This document shows positions 1 to 8,312 of a stretch of 64,000 nucleotides of DNA, piece after piece. Within the stretch, counting starts at the first letter, position 1; every line of letters starts with the position of its first letter. Both the position numbers and the translations under genes were made by a program. Location of the stretch: positions 9,958 to 73,957 of the forward strand of contig CAYPHY010000022.1 of NCBI GenBank assembly GCA_964410625.1, given 5' to 3'. Source of the stretch: CAYPHY01 sp964410625 (GTDB lineage Bacteria; Chloroflexota; Anaerolineae; Promineifilales; Promineifilaceae). The notes below the pieces were generated by a model. That model was not told where the DNA came from. It saw only the letters and a program-made list of their open reading frames with translations, and searched no databases.

Positions 1-400
1 TCACGGTCGTCTGGGCGTCGGTGTCGCCACTGTTGAACACAGTGATCGTAAATTGGACAATGCCGCCCGGTGGTGCTTCTTCGGGCATGGCGCTCTTGGT
101 CGAGCCTTCCAGATCGGCCGGTTGCAACAGACGTTCAGGAATCGAGTGGGCAGCCACGTAACGTTCAATGGACGGCTTGGCGACTAATAACTCGGCCGTG
201 GTGCTGATCACGCGGCTATAGGGCGAGGGCGTGGTCGGCTGTGGCAGTCGCTGCTCCGCATCCCCATCCTGCTCAGCGGCCAACAGTTGGGCAAACGAAA
301 AAACCAACAAAAAGGCAACGACCGTCCCGACCAACGCCAGCAAGCGCCGTTGGTGGGACTGTGGGCCATTGCGTTGCGAATTTTCCTCTTTCACAGACAT
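1..400 (-). CDS. Secreted or membrane-anchored protein with DUF11-like domain (3' end beyond window)
   Basis: The reading frame is open from the ATG at 398-400 through base 1, giving 133 N-terminal residues; the rest lies outside the window. A purine-rich AAGGAGAA stands just before the start. A basic N-terminus is followed by one hydrophobic stretch (about residues 20-42, core VVAFLLVFSFAQLL), fitting a signal peptide or anchor. Then comes a Pro/Thr-rich stretch and, at the edge, GGIVQFTITVFNSGDTDAQ. That last piece has the look of the start of a DUF11/conserved-repeat beta-sandwich found in Chloroflexi surface proteins. Function unknown; the domain call rests on a short piece. Confidence 0.6.
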   Translation of the reverse strand, partial: MSVKEENSQRNGPQSHQRRLLALVGTVVAFLLVFSFAQLLAAEQDGDAEQRLPQPTTPSPYSRVISTTAELLVAKPSIERYVAAHSIPERLLQPADLEGSTKSAMPEEAPPGGIVQFTITVFNSGDTDAQTTV

Positions 401-707
401 TTCTCCTTACTCTAAACTCTAAAGCGATTAATGGGGTGTATGCAGCGGTCAATATTACATCTTCACATACAATCAATCGGCCGCTAACAGTTCCCTTCCT
501 TCAAGACAACAGCCCAAATGTTACCCATCTCCCGTCTATGCGTCAAAATTAGTCGAGTGTTGAAAAAGAAGCCGTTGGCAAATAGTTGGTCAATCGTAGC
601 TCAACAAATCCTTTATTTGACATAACAGTTTTGATTCAGCGCTCTCCGTGCCCCATCCCCAAAATCCGCGTAACTATCTTTAGAAACTATTTGGTAAAAT
701 AGATGGA
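401..707. other. Intergenic region, no gene seen
   Basis: About 300 bases between the divergent partial surface-protein gene and trmFO. It is more AT-rich than its surroundings and no credible reading frame was found. A perfect TTGACA lies at 617-622 but no acceptable -10 follows it at 16-18 bases, so I do not call a promoter. One CGGCCG is present near 478. Confidence 0.5.
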
Positions 708-797
708 ACTTACGCATTTTGACACGAATGGCACGAATTTCACGAACACGACCTTTTTCGTGTTATTCATGTCTAAAAAATTATCAGTTGCGTAAGT
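708..797. repeat. Imperfect palindrome, cacgaat family
   Basis: The outer arms ACTTACGCA (708-716) and TGCGTAAGT (789-797) are exact inverted copies. Inside, reiterated cacgaa words (719-750) pair with ttcgtgttattcatgtc. It ends 11 bases before the trmFO start and the same word family recurs at 27655-27723. Confidence 0.8.
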
Positions 798-808
798 CCT
801 ATCAACTT

Positions 809-2176
809 ATGGAACAAACATTGATCATTATCGGCGGTGGATTAGCCGGTTCGGAAGCGGCGTGGCAAGCGGCCGAACTGGGCATCTCCGTCAAACTGTA
901 TGAAATGCGGCCGCAACGGCCGACGCCCGCCCATATCTCCGACTGGCTGGCAGAACTGGTGTGCAGCAACAGCCTGGGGTCGGATTTGCCGCATAAAGCG
1001 TCCGGCTTGCTGAAGGCGGAGCTACGTGGGTTGGGTTCGTTGATCCTGGCGTGTGCCGATGAGACGGCTGTTCCTGCCGGTTCTTCGCTGGCTGTTGACC
1101 GCGACGCCTTTGCCCAACGAGTGACGGCGTGTATCGCCGCTCACCCGCGTATTGAATTGGTGCGCGAAGAGGTGACGGCCGTTCCCGACGTTCCGTGCAT
1201 CATCGCCAGCGGCCCGCTGACCTCATCCGCGCTGGCCTACAGTATCAGTGAACTGAGTGGGCAGGAGTACCTTTACTTTTACGACGCTGTCTCGCCTATC
1301 GTCAACGCTGAAACAATTGATATGAGCATCGCCTTTCGCCAGTCTCGTTATGATCGCGGCGAGCAGGAAGAGGGGGACTATATCAACTGCCCGATGACCA
1401 GGGAGGAGTATGACGCCTTCTATGCAGCGTTGGTGGCGGCGGAGACGATCACGCTGAAGCAGTTTGAGCAGGAAGACCCGCACTTCTTTGAGGGGTGTAT
1501 GCCGGTCGAAGTGTTGGCACGGCGCGGCCGTGAGTCGCTGGCCTATGGCCCGATGCGGCCGGTGGGTCTGGTTGATCCGCGCACGGGGAAGCGGCCGTAT
1601 GCCGTCGTCCAATTGCGCCAGGACAACTTGCTCGGTTCGCTCTATAACATCGTTGGTTTCCAGACCAACTTGAAATGGGGCGAACAGCGCAAGGTGCTGC
1701 GCTTGATCCCCGGTCTGGAGCAGGCGGAGTTTTTGCGCTATGGGATGATGCACCGCAACACCTATATCAACGCGCCAACGATGCTCCAGCCGACGATGCA
1801 GTATCGCGGCCGTGCCGATCTCTTCTTTGCCGGGCAGATCACCGGCGTGGAGGGATATGTGGGCAATGCCGGAACGGGCTTGCTGGCCGGTATCAACGCC
1901 GCCCGCTTGTTAAAGGGGCAACATCCGCTGATCCCGCCGACCACAACGATGCTTGGCGCGTTGTGCCACTATGTTACCCACGCAGCGGCGAAGGATTTCC
2001 AGCCGATGAAGGCCAATTTCGGCCTCTTCGCTCCGCCGCCGACGACCATGGGCAAGAACGACCGCTACCGCTGGTATAGCGAACGCGCCCTGACGGCATG
2101 GCGGCGTTTTGCTCGTGACAATGGGCTGCGTTATGATCCGGAAAAGGCAACAGCAGACAGGGAATTGAACGGCTGA
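809..2176 (+). CDS. trmFO: Methylenetetrahydrofolate-tRNA-(uracil-5-)-methyltransferase TrmFO
   Basis: Folate/FAD-dependent enzyme making m5U54 (T54) in the T-loop of tRNA. The 455-residue protein matches the family size. It begins IIIGGGLAGSEAAW, a GxGxxG FAD-binding motif typical of TrmFO. Cys52 lies in LVCSNSLGSD, where the catalytic/FAD-linked cysteine of the family sits, and a second cysteine occurs in YINCPMTREEYDAF. The C-terminal block GQITGVEGYVGNAGTGLLAG is highly characteristic. I chose the ATG at 809: an upstream in-frame start at 719 would translate the palindromic repeat, which is not part of the family. No clear Shine-Dalgarno sequence precedes the start. First gene of a forward housekeeping series. 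Confidence 0.95.
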   Translation: MEQTLIIIGGGLAGSEAAWQAAELGISVKLYEMRPQRPTPAHISDWLAELVCSNSLGSDLPHKASGLLKAELRGLGSLILACADETAVPAGSSLAVDRDAFAQRVTACIAAHPRIELVREEVTAVPDVPCIIASGPLTSSALAYSISELSGQEYLYFYDAVSPIVNAETIDMSIAFRQSRYDRGEQEEGDYINCPMTREEYDAFYAALVAAETITLKQFEQEDPHFFEGCMPVEVLARRGRESLAYGPMRPVGLVDPRTGKRPYAVVQLRQDNLLGSLYNIVGFQTNLKWGEQRKVLRLIPGLEQAEFLRYGMMHRNTYINAPTMLQPTMQYRGRADLFFAGQITGVEGYVGNAGTGLLAGINAARLLKGQHPLIPPTTTMLGALCHYVTHAAAKDFQPMKANFGLFAPPPTTMGKNDRYRWYSERALTAWRRFARDNGLRYDPEKATADRELNG

Positions 2177-2187
2177 AATGGCTCCAC

Positions 2188-2247
2188 CACAAAGACAGGA
2201 CGCGACAAAGTTGTTTGCATTTGCCTTTGTCTCTTCCTGTCTTTGTG
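2188..2247. repeat. Imperfect palindrome, acaaagacagg family
   Basis: CACAAAGACAGGA (2188-2200) is mirrored by TCCTGTCTTTGTG (2235-2247) with a second internal pair cgacaaag/ctttgtct. It lies 11 bases after the trmFO stop and could act as a 3'-end hairpin. Confidence 0.8.
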
Positions 2248-2324
2248 ATTAAAAGGTATAAATTATCCGTTGATCTGCTCATTTTCGTTGTTGAATAGAC
2301 CAATAACCAATACACTAGCAAGTA

Positions 2325-3944
2325 ATGGATTTCCCACTTCAACCTCAAATAAACAAAGTAACCGTCTATCCTGACCGGGCGCGAGTCACGGGACACGGCC
2401 GCGTCGAACAACTAGCAACCGGCCGTCACCAACTCATCTTTGAAGAGCTGCCCCTCGCCCTGGAAGAGGACTCTGTACGGGCGTCAGGTCAGGGGACGGC
2501 CAGGGTGCGGCTGTTGGGCGTGGACGTTCGCCGCCGTCACTACGCCGAAACACCGGCCGCGCGGGTGCAGGAGGTCGAGAAGGAGCTGCAAGGCCGCCGC
2601 GAAGCGCTGCGCGTGGTGGAGGATGATCGCGAGAACCGGCTGGCGCTGGCGCGACATCTGGAAGGGTTGCGGCAGGCAACGGCCGAGTATGCCAAGGGAC
2701 TCTCACGCGGCCGCACCACCGTCGAAGACCAGGCGCGACTGGTGGAGTTCTTGCAAGAACGGGACGCTCAGCTACGCGCCGAATTGCGCGAACTGGACGA
2801 ACAGCAACGAGCCGTTAAACGGGAGATTGAGAAGCTGGAACAGGAGCTAAAGCAACTGGGCAGCGCACGGCCGCGCCAACGGTATCAGGCGATTCTGGAT
2901 GTAGAAGTCAGTGAAGCGGGTGATTTCACGGCCGAGATCAGCTATGTCGTCGGCCGTGCCGGATGGCAGCCGCTGTACGACATCCGGCTCTTAGAGCGAC
3001 AAGGAGAGAACGGCCGCGCCGGTCATGTGCTTGCGCTCAGCTATCTGGCGCAGGTGACGCAAGACACTGGGCAAGCGTGGAACGATGTCGGCCTGACCGT
3101 TTCCACAGCCCGCCCCGCGCTCAACCAACGGCTGCCGGAGTTGCATCCCTGGTTTATTGATGAGCTAAAGCCGATGCCACGCCCCAAGGCCGTCCACATG
3201 CGTACGATGGCGACGGCAATGCCACAGATGGCAATGCCGCCCGCCGATGTGGATGAAGTGACAATGGAGGTGGCTGCCTTTGCTCCGGTAGCGGCCGATG
3301 TCGCCGTCGCTGAGGCACAAGACAGCGGCACGGCGGTCAGTTTTGTCGTCTCCGGCTCGATAGACATCCCCAGCGATGGTTCGCCACACAAGACGACCAT
3401 CGCCCAATATGACCTGGAGCCGCAACTGGACTATCTGGCGATCCCGCGCCATACGGATGCGGTCTATCGCCGGGCGAAGGTGAAACATCCTGGCCCTGGC
3501 CCGTTGCTGGCAGGGTCGGCCGCGCTATTTGCCGGGGATGAGTTTATCGGCCGTAACCAGCTTGAATATACGGCCGTCGGCGACGAGTTAAAATTGATGT
3601 TGGGTGTGGAAGAACGGGTAGACGTGGAGCGCGAGCTAGTGCTGCGCGATGTAGACAAAGTCTTCATGCGCGATAAGCGGCAGATGCGCTATGGCTATGA
3701 AATCCGGCTGAAGAATCTATTAGAGGCTCCAGTGCAGGTAACGGTCGAAGACCAATACCCCGTCTCGCGCCACGATCAGATCAAGGTAAAGCTGGAAAAG
3801 ACCAGCCTGCCCCCTTCTAAGCATACGGAGTTAGGGCTGCTGGAGTGGCGGCTGACGTTGGCGGCCGGAGAAAAGCAAACGATTCGCTTTGAGTACTCGG
3901 TTGAGCATCCGCGCTCTCTACAAGTTGCCGGTCTGATCGAGTAG
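2325..3944 (+). CDS. Mucoidy-inhibitor MuiA-like protein (DUF4140/DUF4139)
   Basis: 539 residues. Residues 10-100 (VTVYPDRARVTGHG and on) fit the N-terminal DUF4140 beta-domain. Residues about 80-185 are a long Glu/Arg/Leu-rich coiled coil (REIEKLEQELKQLG). The remainder (DFTAEISYVVGRAGWQPLYD, then EDQYPVSRHDQIKVKLE) fits DUF4139. There is no signal peptide or membrane segment. The family takes its name from a plasmid-borne inhibitor of mucoidy, but the biochemical role is unknown and should not be inferred here. The start at 2325 has only a weak upstream Shine-Dalgarno; the next gene hflX follows across a tandem repeat. Confidence 0.85.
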   Translation: MDFPLQPQINKVTVYPDRARVTGHGRVEQLATGRHQLIFEELPLALEEDSVRASGQGTARVRLLGVDVRRRHYAETPAARVQEVEKELQGRREALRVVEDDRENRLALARHLEGLRQATAEYAKGLSRGRTTVEDQARLVEFLQERDAQLRAELRELDEQQRAVKREIEKLEQELKQLGSARPRQRYQAILDVEVSEAGDFTAEISYVVGRAGWQPLYDIRLLERQGENGRAGHVLALSYLAQVTQDTGQAWNDVGLTVSTARPALNQRLPELHPWFIDELKPMPRPKAVHMRTMATAMPQMAMPPADVDEVTMEVAAFAPVAADVAVAEAQDSGTAVSFVVSGSIDIPSDGSPHKTTIAQYDLEPQLDYLAIPRHTDAVYRRAKVKHPGPGPLLAGSAALFAGDEFIGRNQLEYTAVGDELKLMLGVEERVDVERELVLRDVDKVFMRDKRQMRYGYEIRLKNLLEAPVQVTVEDQYPVSRHDQIKVKLEKTSLPPSKHTELGLLEWRLTLAAGEKQTIRFEYSVEHPRSLQVAGLIE

Positions 3945-3949
3945 GGGCA

Positions 3950-4052
3950 GGTCTTGTACCTGCCCTGTGATGGGCAACCACAAGGGTTCTGGGCAACCAC
4001 AAGGGTTCTGGGCAACCACAAGGGTTCTGGGCAACCACAAGGGTTGCCCCTA
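3950..4052. repeat. Tandem 19-bp repeat with flanking palindrome
   Basis: A 19-bp unit, GGGCAACCACAAGGGTTCT, is present about four times head to tail from 3970 to 4046. Each copy carries its own self-complementary ends (gcaacc/gggttgc). The array is bracketed by gtaggggcag at the left and ccctac at the right. It sits between the MuiA-like stop and the hflX start and is open in the hflX frame. Confidence 0.9.
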
Positions 4053-4055
4053 CGG

Positions 4056-5390
4056 ATGGGATTTTTGGAGGCACATATCACAAGCACAAAATTGTATGAA
4101 ACCAAACCACCACGCGAAAAGGCGTTTCTGGTCGGAGTCGAGCTAGACAGCGAACCCGCCTTGCTGGAGGTTGAAGAAAGCCTGGAAGAGCTGGCCCGGC
4201 TGGCGGACACGGCCGGTATTGATGTGGTCGGACAGACGCAACAACATCTGGATCGGCCGAATGTCGCCACCTACATCGGCCCCGGCAAGGTGGAAGAGGT
4301 GAAGCTGTTGGTCGGCGAACTCGGCGCGAATGTGGTCATCTTTGATGATGAACTATCGCCGCGCCACCAACGGGAACTGGAAGAGGTCTTTGGTGAAGAC
4401 GTTAAGGTATTGGACCGCACAGCGCTGATCCTCGACATTTTCGCCCAACACGCCCTGACCCATGAGGGCAAGCTGCAAGTGGAACTGGCACAACTGGAAT
4501 ACCGCCTGCCACGCCTGACGCGGATGTGGACTCACCTTGCCCGGCAGACCGGCGGCCGTGCCGGTGGCGCAAGCGGTGGCGTTGGTGTGCGTGGCCCTGG
4601 TGAAACGCAGTTGGAAACCGACCGGCGCGACATTCGCCGCCGTATCTCCTCCATCCGCGACCAGCTTGAAAACGTCCGCGCCCATCGCGAACGCCACCGC
4701 ACCAAACGACAGCAGACGGAGTTGCAGGTGGTCGCCATCGTCGGCTATACGAATGCCGGTAAATCTACGCTGCTCAATCGCCTCAGCGGGGCGGATGTGT
4801 TGACGGCCGATATGCTCTTCGCCACGCTCGATCCGACCACGCGCAAAGTGACGATGCCCGGCGGCCGGGAGGTCCTTTTCACCGATACGGTAGGCTTCAT
4901 CCAAAAGCTGCCGCCCAATATCGTCGCCGCCTTCCGCGCTACTTTGGAGGAGATCGCCGACGCCGACCTATTACTGCATGTGGTGGACGTCACCCACCCC
5001 CAGGCGGACGCGCAAATGGAAGCGGTTGAAGATACATTGGCCGAACTGGAGGTAGACCATCTACCAATTGTTGTTGCCCTCAACAAAGCCGACCAACTGC
5101 CGGACAGTACCAATCCCTTTGCCGATTTGCCGGAAGCCGGGCCAACGGTACTCGTTTCGGCGAAAACGGGCGAAGGGATCGAGGATTTACTGCACACCAT
5201 CGAGGCGGCGATGATCCGCTTGATGGAGCCGATTGATATTTTGCTGCCCTATCAGCGGGGTGAACTGCTTTCTTTGTTCTATCAACGGGGACAGGTAGAC
5301 CACGAAGAACATACGGAGGCGGGGGTGCGTTTGCACGGCCGTTTGCCACGTCGTTTACACGCCCTGTTTGCCAGTTATGAGACCGCCTGA
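4056..5390 (+). CDS. hflX: Ribosome-associated GTPase HflX
   Basis: GTPase that binds and splits stalled 70S/50S ribosomes. The N-terminal HflX domain holds GPGKVEEV and DDELSPRHQRELEEVFG. A linker with GGRAGGASGGVGVRGPGETQ precedes the G domain. G motifs are GYTNAGKS (G1, about residue 229), DTVGFIQKLP (G3) and NKAD (G4). The start is uncertain. ATG 4056 is the first codon after the tandem repeat; an in-frame extension upstream would translate the repeat and is rejected. A GGAGG at 4067-4071 suggests initiation still further in, at ATC 4077 or TTG 4092. About 444 residues as called. Confidence 0.92.
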   Translation: MGFLEAHITSTKLYETKPPREKAFLVGVELDSEPALLEVEESLEELARLADTAGIDVVGQTQQHLDRPNVATYIGPGKVEEVKLLVGELGANVVIFDDELSPRHQRELEEVFGEDVKVLDRTALILDIFAQHALTHEGKLQVELAQLEYRLPRLTRMWTHLARQTGGRAGGASGGVGVRGPGETQLETDRRDIRRRISSIRDQLENVRAHRERHRTKRQQTELQVVAIVGYTNAGKSTLLNRLSGADVLTADMLFATLDPTTRKVTMPGGREVLFTDTVGFIQKLPPNIVAAFRATLEEIADADLLLHVVDVTHPQADAQMEAVEDTLAELEVDHLPIVVALNKADQLPDSTNPFADLPEAGPTVLVSAKTGEGIEDLLHTIEAAMIRLMEPIDILLPYQRGELLSLFYQRGQVDHEEHTEAGVRLHGRLPRRLHALFASYETA

Positions 5391-5430
5391 GGCGGGTGGG
5401 TAGAGTTTGAAAACCCCAACCCGCGCTACA
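5391..5430. repeat. Palindrome, gcgggttgg/ccaacccgc family
   Basis: gcgggtgggtagag is mirrored by ccccaacccgcgctaca. It starts at the hflX stop codon. The right arm matches the repeat at 20654-20676, which reads tgtagcgcgggttgg on the same strand. Confidence 0.75.
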
Positions 5431-5446
5431 ACATGAGTATGTCTTG

Positions 5447-6649
5447 ATGGATGATCTTGTCGCTGAAATTGCCCGGTTGCCGGCCGTTCGCCAGGCATTG
5501 AATGACTTTCGCACTCACCTGGAAGAAGCGCTAAAGCTGGCTATTGCCATCCAACAAATCCCGGCCCCAACCTTTGCCGAAGCGCGACGGGCAGCGTTTG
5601 TGGAGCAGCAATTTGAGCGGCAGGGGCTGCATTCTGTCTGCCAGGACGAACTGCACAATGTCTATGGCTGTTTGCCCGCCCGCGGCCGGAAAAAGCAAGG
5701 GCAAGGGGGACGGCCGCCCGTCGTCGTCTCCGCTCATCTGGACACCGTTTTTGCCGAGACAACCGATCTGACGATCAGGCGGCAAGATAAACTGCTCTAT
5801 GGCCCCGGCATTGGTGACAATTCGACCGGGGTGGCCGGGTTACTGCTCGTCGCCCAGGCGATCCAACAGATCAAGTTGCCGCTGGCGACCGATCTCTGGT
5901 TTGTTGCCAATGTCTGCGAGGAAGGGATGGGGGATTTGCGCGGGATGCGGGCGGTGGTGGAACGTTTCGGCCGCGAAGCAACCTATATCGTGGTCGAGGG
6001 CGGCCTGTTCGGTCAACTGTCCCATGAGGCCATCGGCGTGCGCCGCTTTCGGATCGAGGTCAAGACACCAGGCGGTCACTCCTGGGGCAGCTTTGGCGTC
6101 ACCAGCGCGATCCACGTCCTCGGCCATCTCATCACGGCCATTGATGGGCTATCTGTGCCGGAAACGCCGAAGACGACCTACAACGTCGGGATGATCGAAG
6201 GCGGCACATCGGTCAACACCATTGCCAATTCGGCCAGTATGCTGCTCGATTTGCGCTCGGAAGATAGCGGCCGATTAGAACTGCTGGTGGAACAGGTACA
6301 GAGTATCGTCCGCCGCTTCCAGCAAAACAAGACGCACGGTTGGGAGGGCGTGGAGATCAGCATGATCCCGGTCGGCAACCGCCCCGCCGGTTCACTCCCC
6401 CGCCACACCCCGCTGGTGCAATGGGCGGAAAGTGCGTTGAAACAGGTCGGCCGTCCGAATGCCAAATTTATCGCCGGTAGTACCGACGCCAACATCCCGC
6501 TCAGCATGGGGCTGAACGCCATCTGCCTCGGCCTGACGGAATCGGGCAACGCCCACCGCCTCGACGAGTACATTGATCCGACGCACTTACCAGACGGCCT
6601 GGGGCAGTTGTTGTTGCTAACGCTAGCGGCCACTGCCGGTGATCAGTAA
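5447..6649 (+). CDS. M20 family zinc metallopeptidase
   Basis: About 400 residues, a di-zinc M20 peptidase or amidohydrolase of unknown substrate. Metal ligands are visible in order: SAHLDTVF (HxD), GPGIGDNSTGVAG (bridging Asp), NVCEEGMGDLRG (catalytic Glu plus ligand) and, near the C-terminus, GNAHRLDEYI (His). A dimerisation lid domain starts around FRIEVKTPGGHSWG. I use ATG 5447 rather than TTG 5444 one codon earlier. The final residues GDQ and the stop codon are contributed by the following palindromic repeat. No signal peptide, so cytoplasmic. Confidence 0.88.
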   Translation: MDDLVAEIARLPAVRQALNDFRTHLEEALKLAIAIQQIPAPTFAEARRAAFVEQQFERQGLHSVCQDELHNVYGCLPARGRKKQGQGGRPPVVVSAHLDTVFAETTDLTIRRQDKLLYGPGIGDNSTGVAGLLLVAQAIQQIKLPLATDLWFVANVCEEGMGDLRGMRAVVERFGREATYIVVEGGLFGQLSHEAIGVRRFRIEVKTPGGHSWGSFGVTSAIHVLGHLITAIDGLSVPETPKTTYNVGMIEGGTSVNTIANSASMLLDLRSEDSGRLELLVEQVQSIVRRFQQNKTHGWEGVEISMIPVGNRPAGSLPRHTPLVQWAESALKQVGRPNAKFIAGSTDANIPLSMGLNAICLGLTESGNAHRLDEYIDPTHLPDGLGQLLLLTLAATAGDQ

Positions 6650-6711
6650 TCGGTAAGCGGTAATCGGTAAGCAGGCCTGTGTCCGTTTACCGATTACCGT
6701 TTACTGATTAC
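6641..6711. repeat. Palindrome, cggtaatcggtaagc family
   Basis: cagtaatcggtaagcggtaatcgg (split over 6644-6667) is mirrored by ccgtttaccgattaccgtttactgattac-type sequence to 6711. It supplies the stop codon of the M20 gene. Relatives are at 8226-8294, 58788-58940 and 60138-60243. Confidence 0.85.
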
Positions 6712-6744
6712 TCAAGATAATTTCCCACTGATACGAGGTTGAAT

Positions 6745-7890
6745 ATGTACTTTGAACTGAGTGATGAACAACGGGAGTTGCGTCATGTCGTCCATGATTT
6801 TGTGGCGCGGGAGTTACGGCCGCACGCTCGCCACACGGACGAGACCGGGGAGTTTAATTGGTCGGCGGTGAAGAAAATGGGGCCGCTCGGTCTGCTCGGC
6901 ACGGAAATCCCAGAGGAGTATGGCGGGGCAGCGTTGGATGCGGTCAGCGCGGCCATCGTCATCGAGGAGCTAGGCTGGGGCTGTGGTTCGACCGCGCTGG
7001 CGATTGCCGCCCACAACGGCCTGGCGCTTGGGCCGATCAATCGCTTTGGCACAGAGGAACAAAAGCAGTATTGGCTGCCGCGGCTTACCAGCGGTCAGGG
7101 GCGGTTGGCTAGTTTAGGGCTGACGGAGCCGGGAGCGGGTTCAGACTTGAAAGGGGGCGTCAGGACAACGGCCGTGCGCGAAGGGGATTCCTGGATCATT
7201 GACGGCAACAAGATGTGGATGACCAACGCCTCGATTGCCGACCTGATGGTGGTGCTGGTGCGCACCGGGCGTAATGGCAGCAACGCGCTGAGCCACATCC
7301 TGGTCCCCACCGATACGCCGGGGGTCACCATTGGCCCGGCAGAAAAGAAGATGGGGCTGAAAGGTTCCCCTACCCACGCCGTCGCTTTTGAGGAAGTGCG
7401 CGTGCCGCTAGAGAACCTGCTTGGTGAAGAGGGACAGGGGTTGCAACAGACGTTGGCGACGCTGGATGGCGGCCGTGTCGGTATCGGCGCGTTGGCGATT
7501 GGGTTGGCGCAAGCGGCGTATGAAGCGGCCGTGCAATACGCCAAAGAACGGGAAACCTTTGGGCAGCCGATTGCCAACTACCAGGCGATCCAATGGATGC
7601 TGGCCGACGCGGCGACCGAAATAGAGGCGGCGCGTTTGTTGGTCTATAAGGCGGCGTGGCTGAAGGGGGAGGGGCGGCCGTTTAGCAAAGAAGCGGCGAT
7701 GGCCAAGCTCTTTGCCACCGAAATGAGCGAGCGCGTCTGCCGCAATGCGATCCAGATTCATGGCGGCTATGGCTATAGCAGTGAGTTTGAGGTGGAACGC
7801 TTCTACCGCGACACGCGGCTGATGACCATCGGCGAGGGGACCAGCGAGATTCAGCGTTTGGTGATCGCGCGGCATATTTTGGGTGTGTGA
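6745..7890 (+). CDS. Acyl-CoA dehydrogenase
   Basis: FAD enzyme for alpha,beta-dehydrogenation of acyl-CoA; 381 residues, the usual ACAD length. Signatures: LTEPGAGSDLKG (FAD/substrate contacts), WIIDGNKMWMTNA, and QIHGGYGYSSEFEVERFYRD. The catalytic base is Glu364 in IGEGTSEIQR, the position used by medium- and short-chain ACADs, not the isovaleryl/long-chain position. The start is ATG 6745 with CGAGG six bases upstream; TTG 6739 is a weaker alternative. No electron-transfer flavoprotein or other beta-oxidation gene is adjacent, so the substrate is unknown. Confidence 0.93.
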   Translation: MYFELSDEQRELRHVVHDFVARELRPHARHTDETGEFNWSAVKKMGPLGLLGTEIPEEYGGAALDAVSAAIVIEELGWGCGSTALAIAAHNGLALGPINRFGTEEQKQYWLPRLTSGQGRLASLGLTEPGAGSDLKGGVRTTAVREGDSWIIDGNKMWMTNASIADLMVVLVRTGRNGSNALSHILVPTDTPGVTIGPAEKKMGLKGSPTHAVAFEEVRVPLENLLGEEGQGLQQTLATLDGGRVGIGALAIGLAQAAYEAAVQYAKERETFGQPIANYQAIQWMLADAATEIEAARLLVYKAAWLKGEGRPFSKEAAMAKLFATEMSERVCRNAIQIHGGYGYSSEFEVERFYRDTRLMTIGEGTSEIQRLVIARHILGV

Positions 7891-7953
7891 GTGGCAGGTA
7901 GCAGGTAGCAGGTGGCAGGTAGCAGGTGGCAGGTGGTACATGCCACATGCCAC
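7891..7953. repeat. Reiterated ggcaggtagca palindrome
   Basis: Alternating gcaggta/gcaggtg words run directly from the ACAD stop and are mirrored by the short ccacatgccac right arm. The opposite-sense words (ccacctgctacttgcc) occur at 58895-58940. Confidence 0.8.
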
Positions 7954-7985
7954 TCCTCCACATGGTTTGTCCTCCCGAAAGATCA

Positions 7986-7991
7986 TATAAT
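7986..7991 (+). promoter_or_regulatory. -10 element of probable xseB promoter
   Basis: A perfect TATAAT ends six bases before the xseB ATG. A transcript from here would be leaderless or nearly so. No good -35 is found at 16-18 bases (TTGTCC at 7967 is only 13 away), so this is tentative. Confidence 0.35.
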
Positions 7992-7997
7992 GAACCG

Positions 7998-8225
7998 ATG
8001 AGCAGCGACGAACCACAACAGCTAAGCTTTGAAGAAGCGTTACAAGAATTAGAGCAAATTGTATTGCAATTAGAAACAGGCGATCTCTCGCTGGAAGCGT
8101 CGCTCGCCTTGTTTGAGCGCGGCCAGCAGCTAACGACCCACTGCAACCAATTGCTCGACACCGCCCGCCTGCGCGTCGAGCAATTGACGGAGGATGGGGA
8201 GATCGTTGAGGTCGAGCTTGAATAA
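7998..8225 (+). CDS. xseB: Exodeoxyribonuclease VII small subunit
   Basis: 75 residues, the normal size of XseB, the small coiled-coil subunit that binds the large subunit XseA to form the single-strand-specific exonuclease VII. LSFEEALQELEQIVLQLE and GDLSLEASLALFERG are the family hallmarks. I place the start at ATG 7998 because upstream codons would translate the preceding repeat. xseA is not in the window, so the two subunits are encoded apart here. ftsY follows after a palindromic repeat. Confidence 0.93.
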   Translation: MSSDEPQQLSFEEALQELEQIVLQLETGDLSLEASLALFERGQQLTTHCNQLLDTARLRVEQLTEDGEIVEVELE

Positions 8226-8294
8226 GGTAATCGGTTATCAGTTATCGGTGAATAAGAGAAAGAGTGTTTACCGATTACTGCTTACCGTTTACCG
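8226..8294. repeat. Palindrome, cggtaatcggt family
   Basis: gtaatcggttatcagttatcgg is mirrored by tttaccgattactgcttaccgtttaccg. It starts at the xseB stop and ends just before the ftsY ribosome-binding site. Confidence 0.85.
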
Positions 8295-8312
8295 AAAGAA
8301 AGGGAGTTTTAT

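Noticed and set aside
617..622. TTGACA as a trmFO promoter
   Set aside because: No -10 element at a suitable distance.
719..808. N-terminal extension of TrmFO by 30 codons
   Set aside because: The extension is translated palindromic repeat, unlike any TrmFO; the family N-terminus starts at 809.
3970..4046. CRISPR-like array
   Set aside because: Units are contiguous with no unique spacers and no cas genes are present.
3954..4055. N-terminal extension of HflX through the tandem repeat
   Set aside because: The peptide is just the 19-bp unit read in shifting frames and is not part of HflX.
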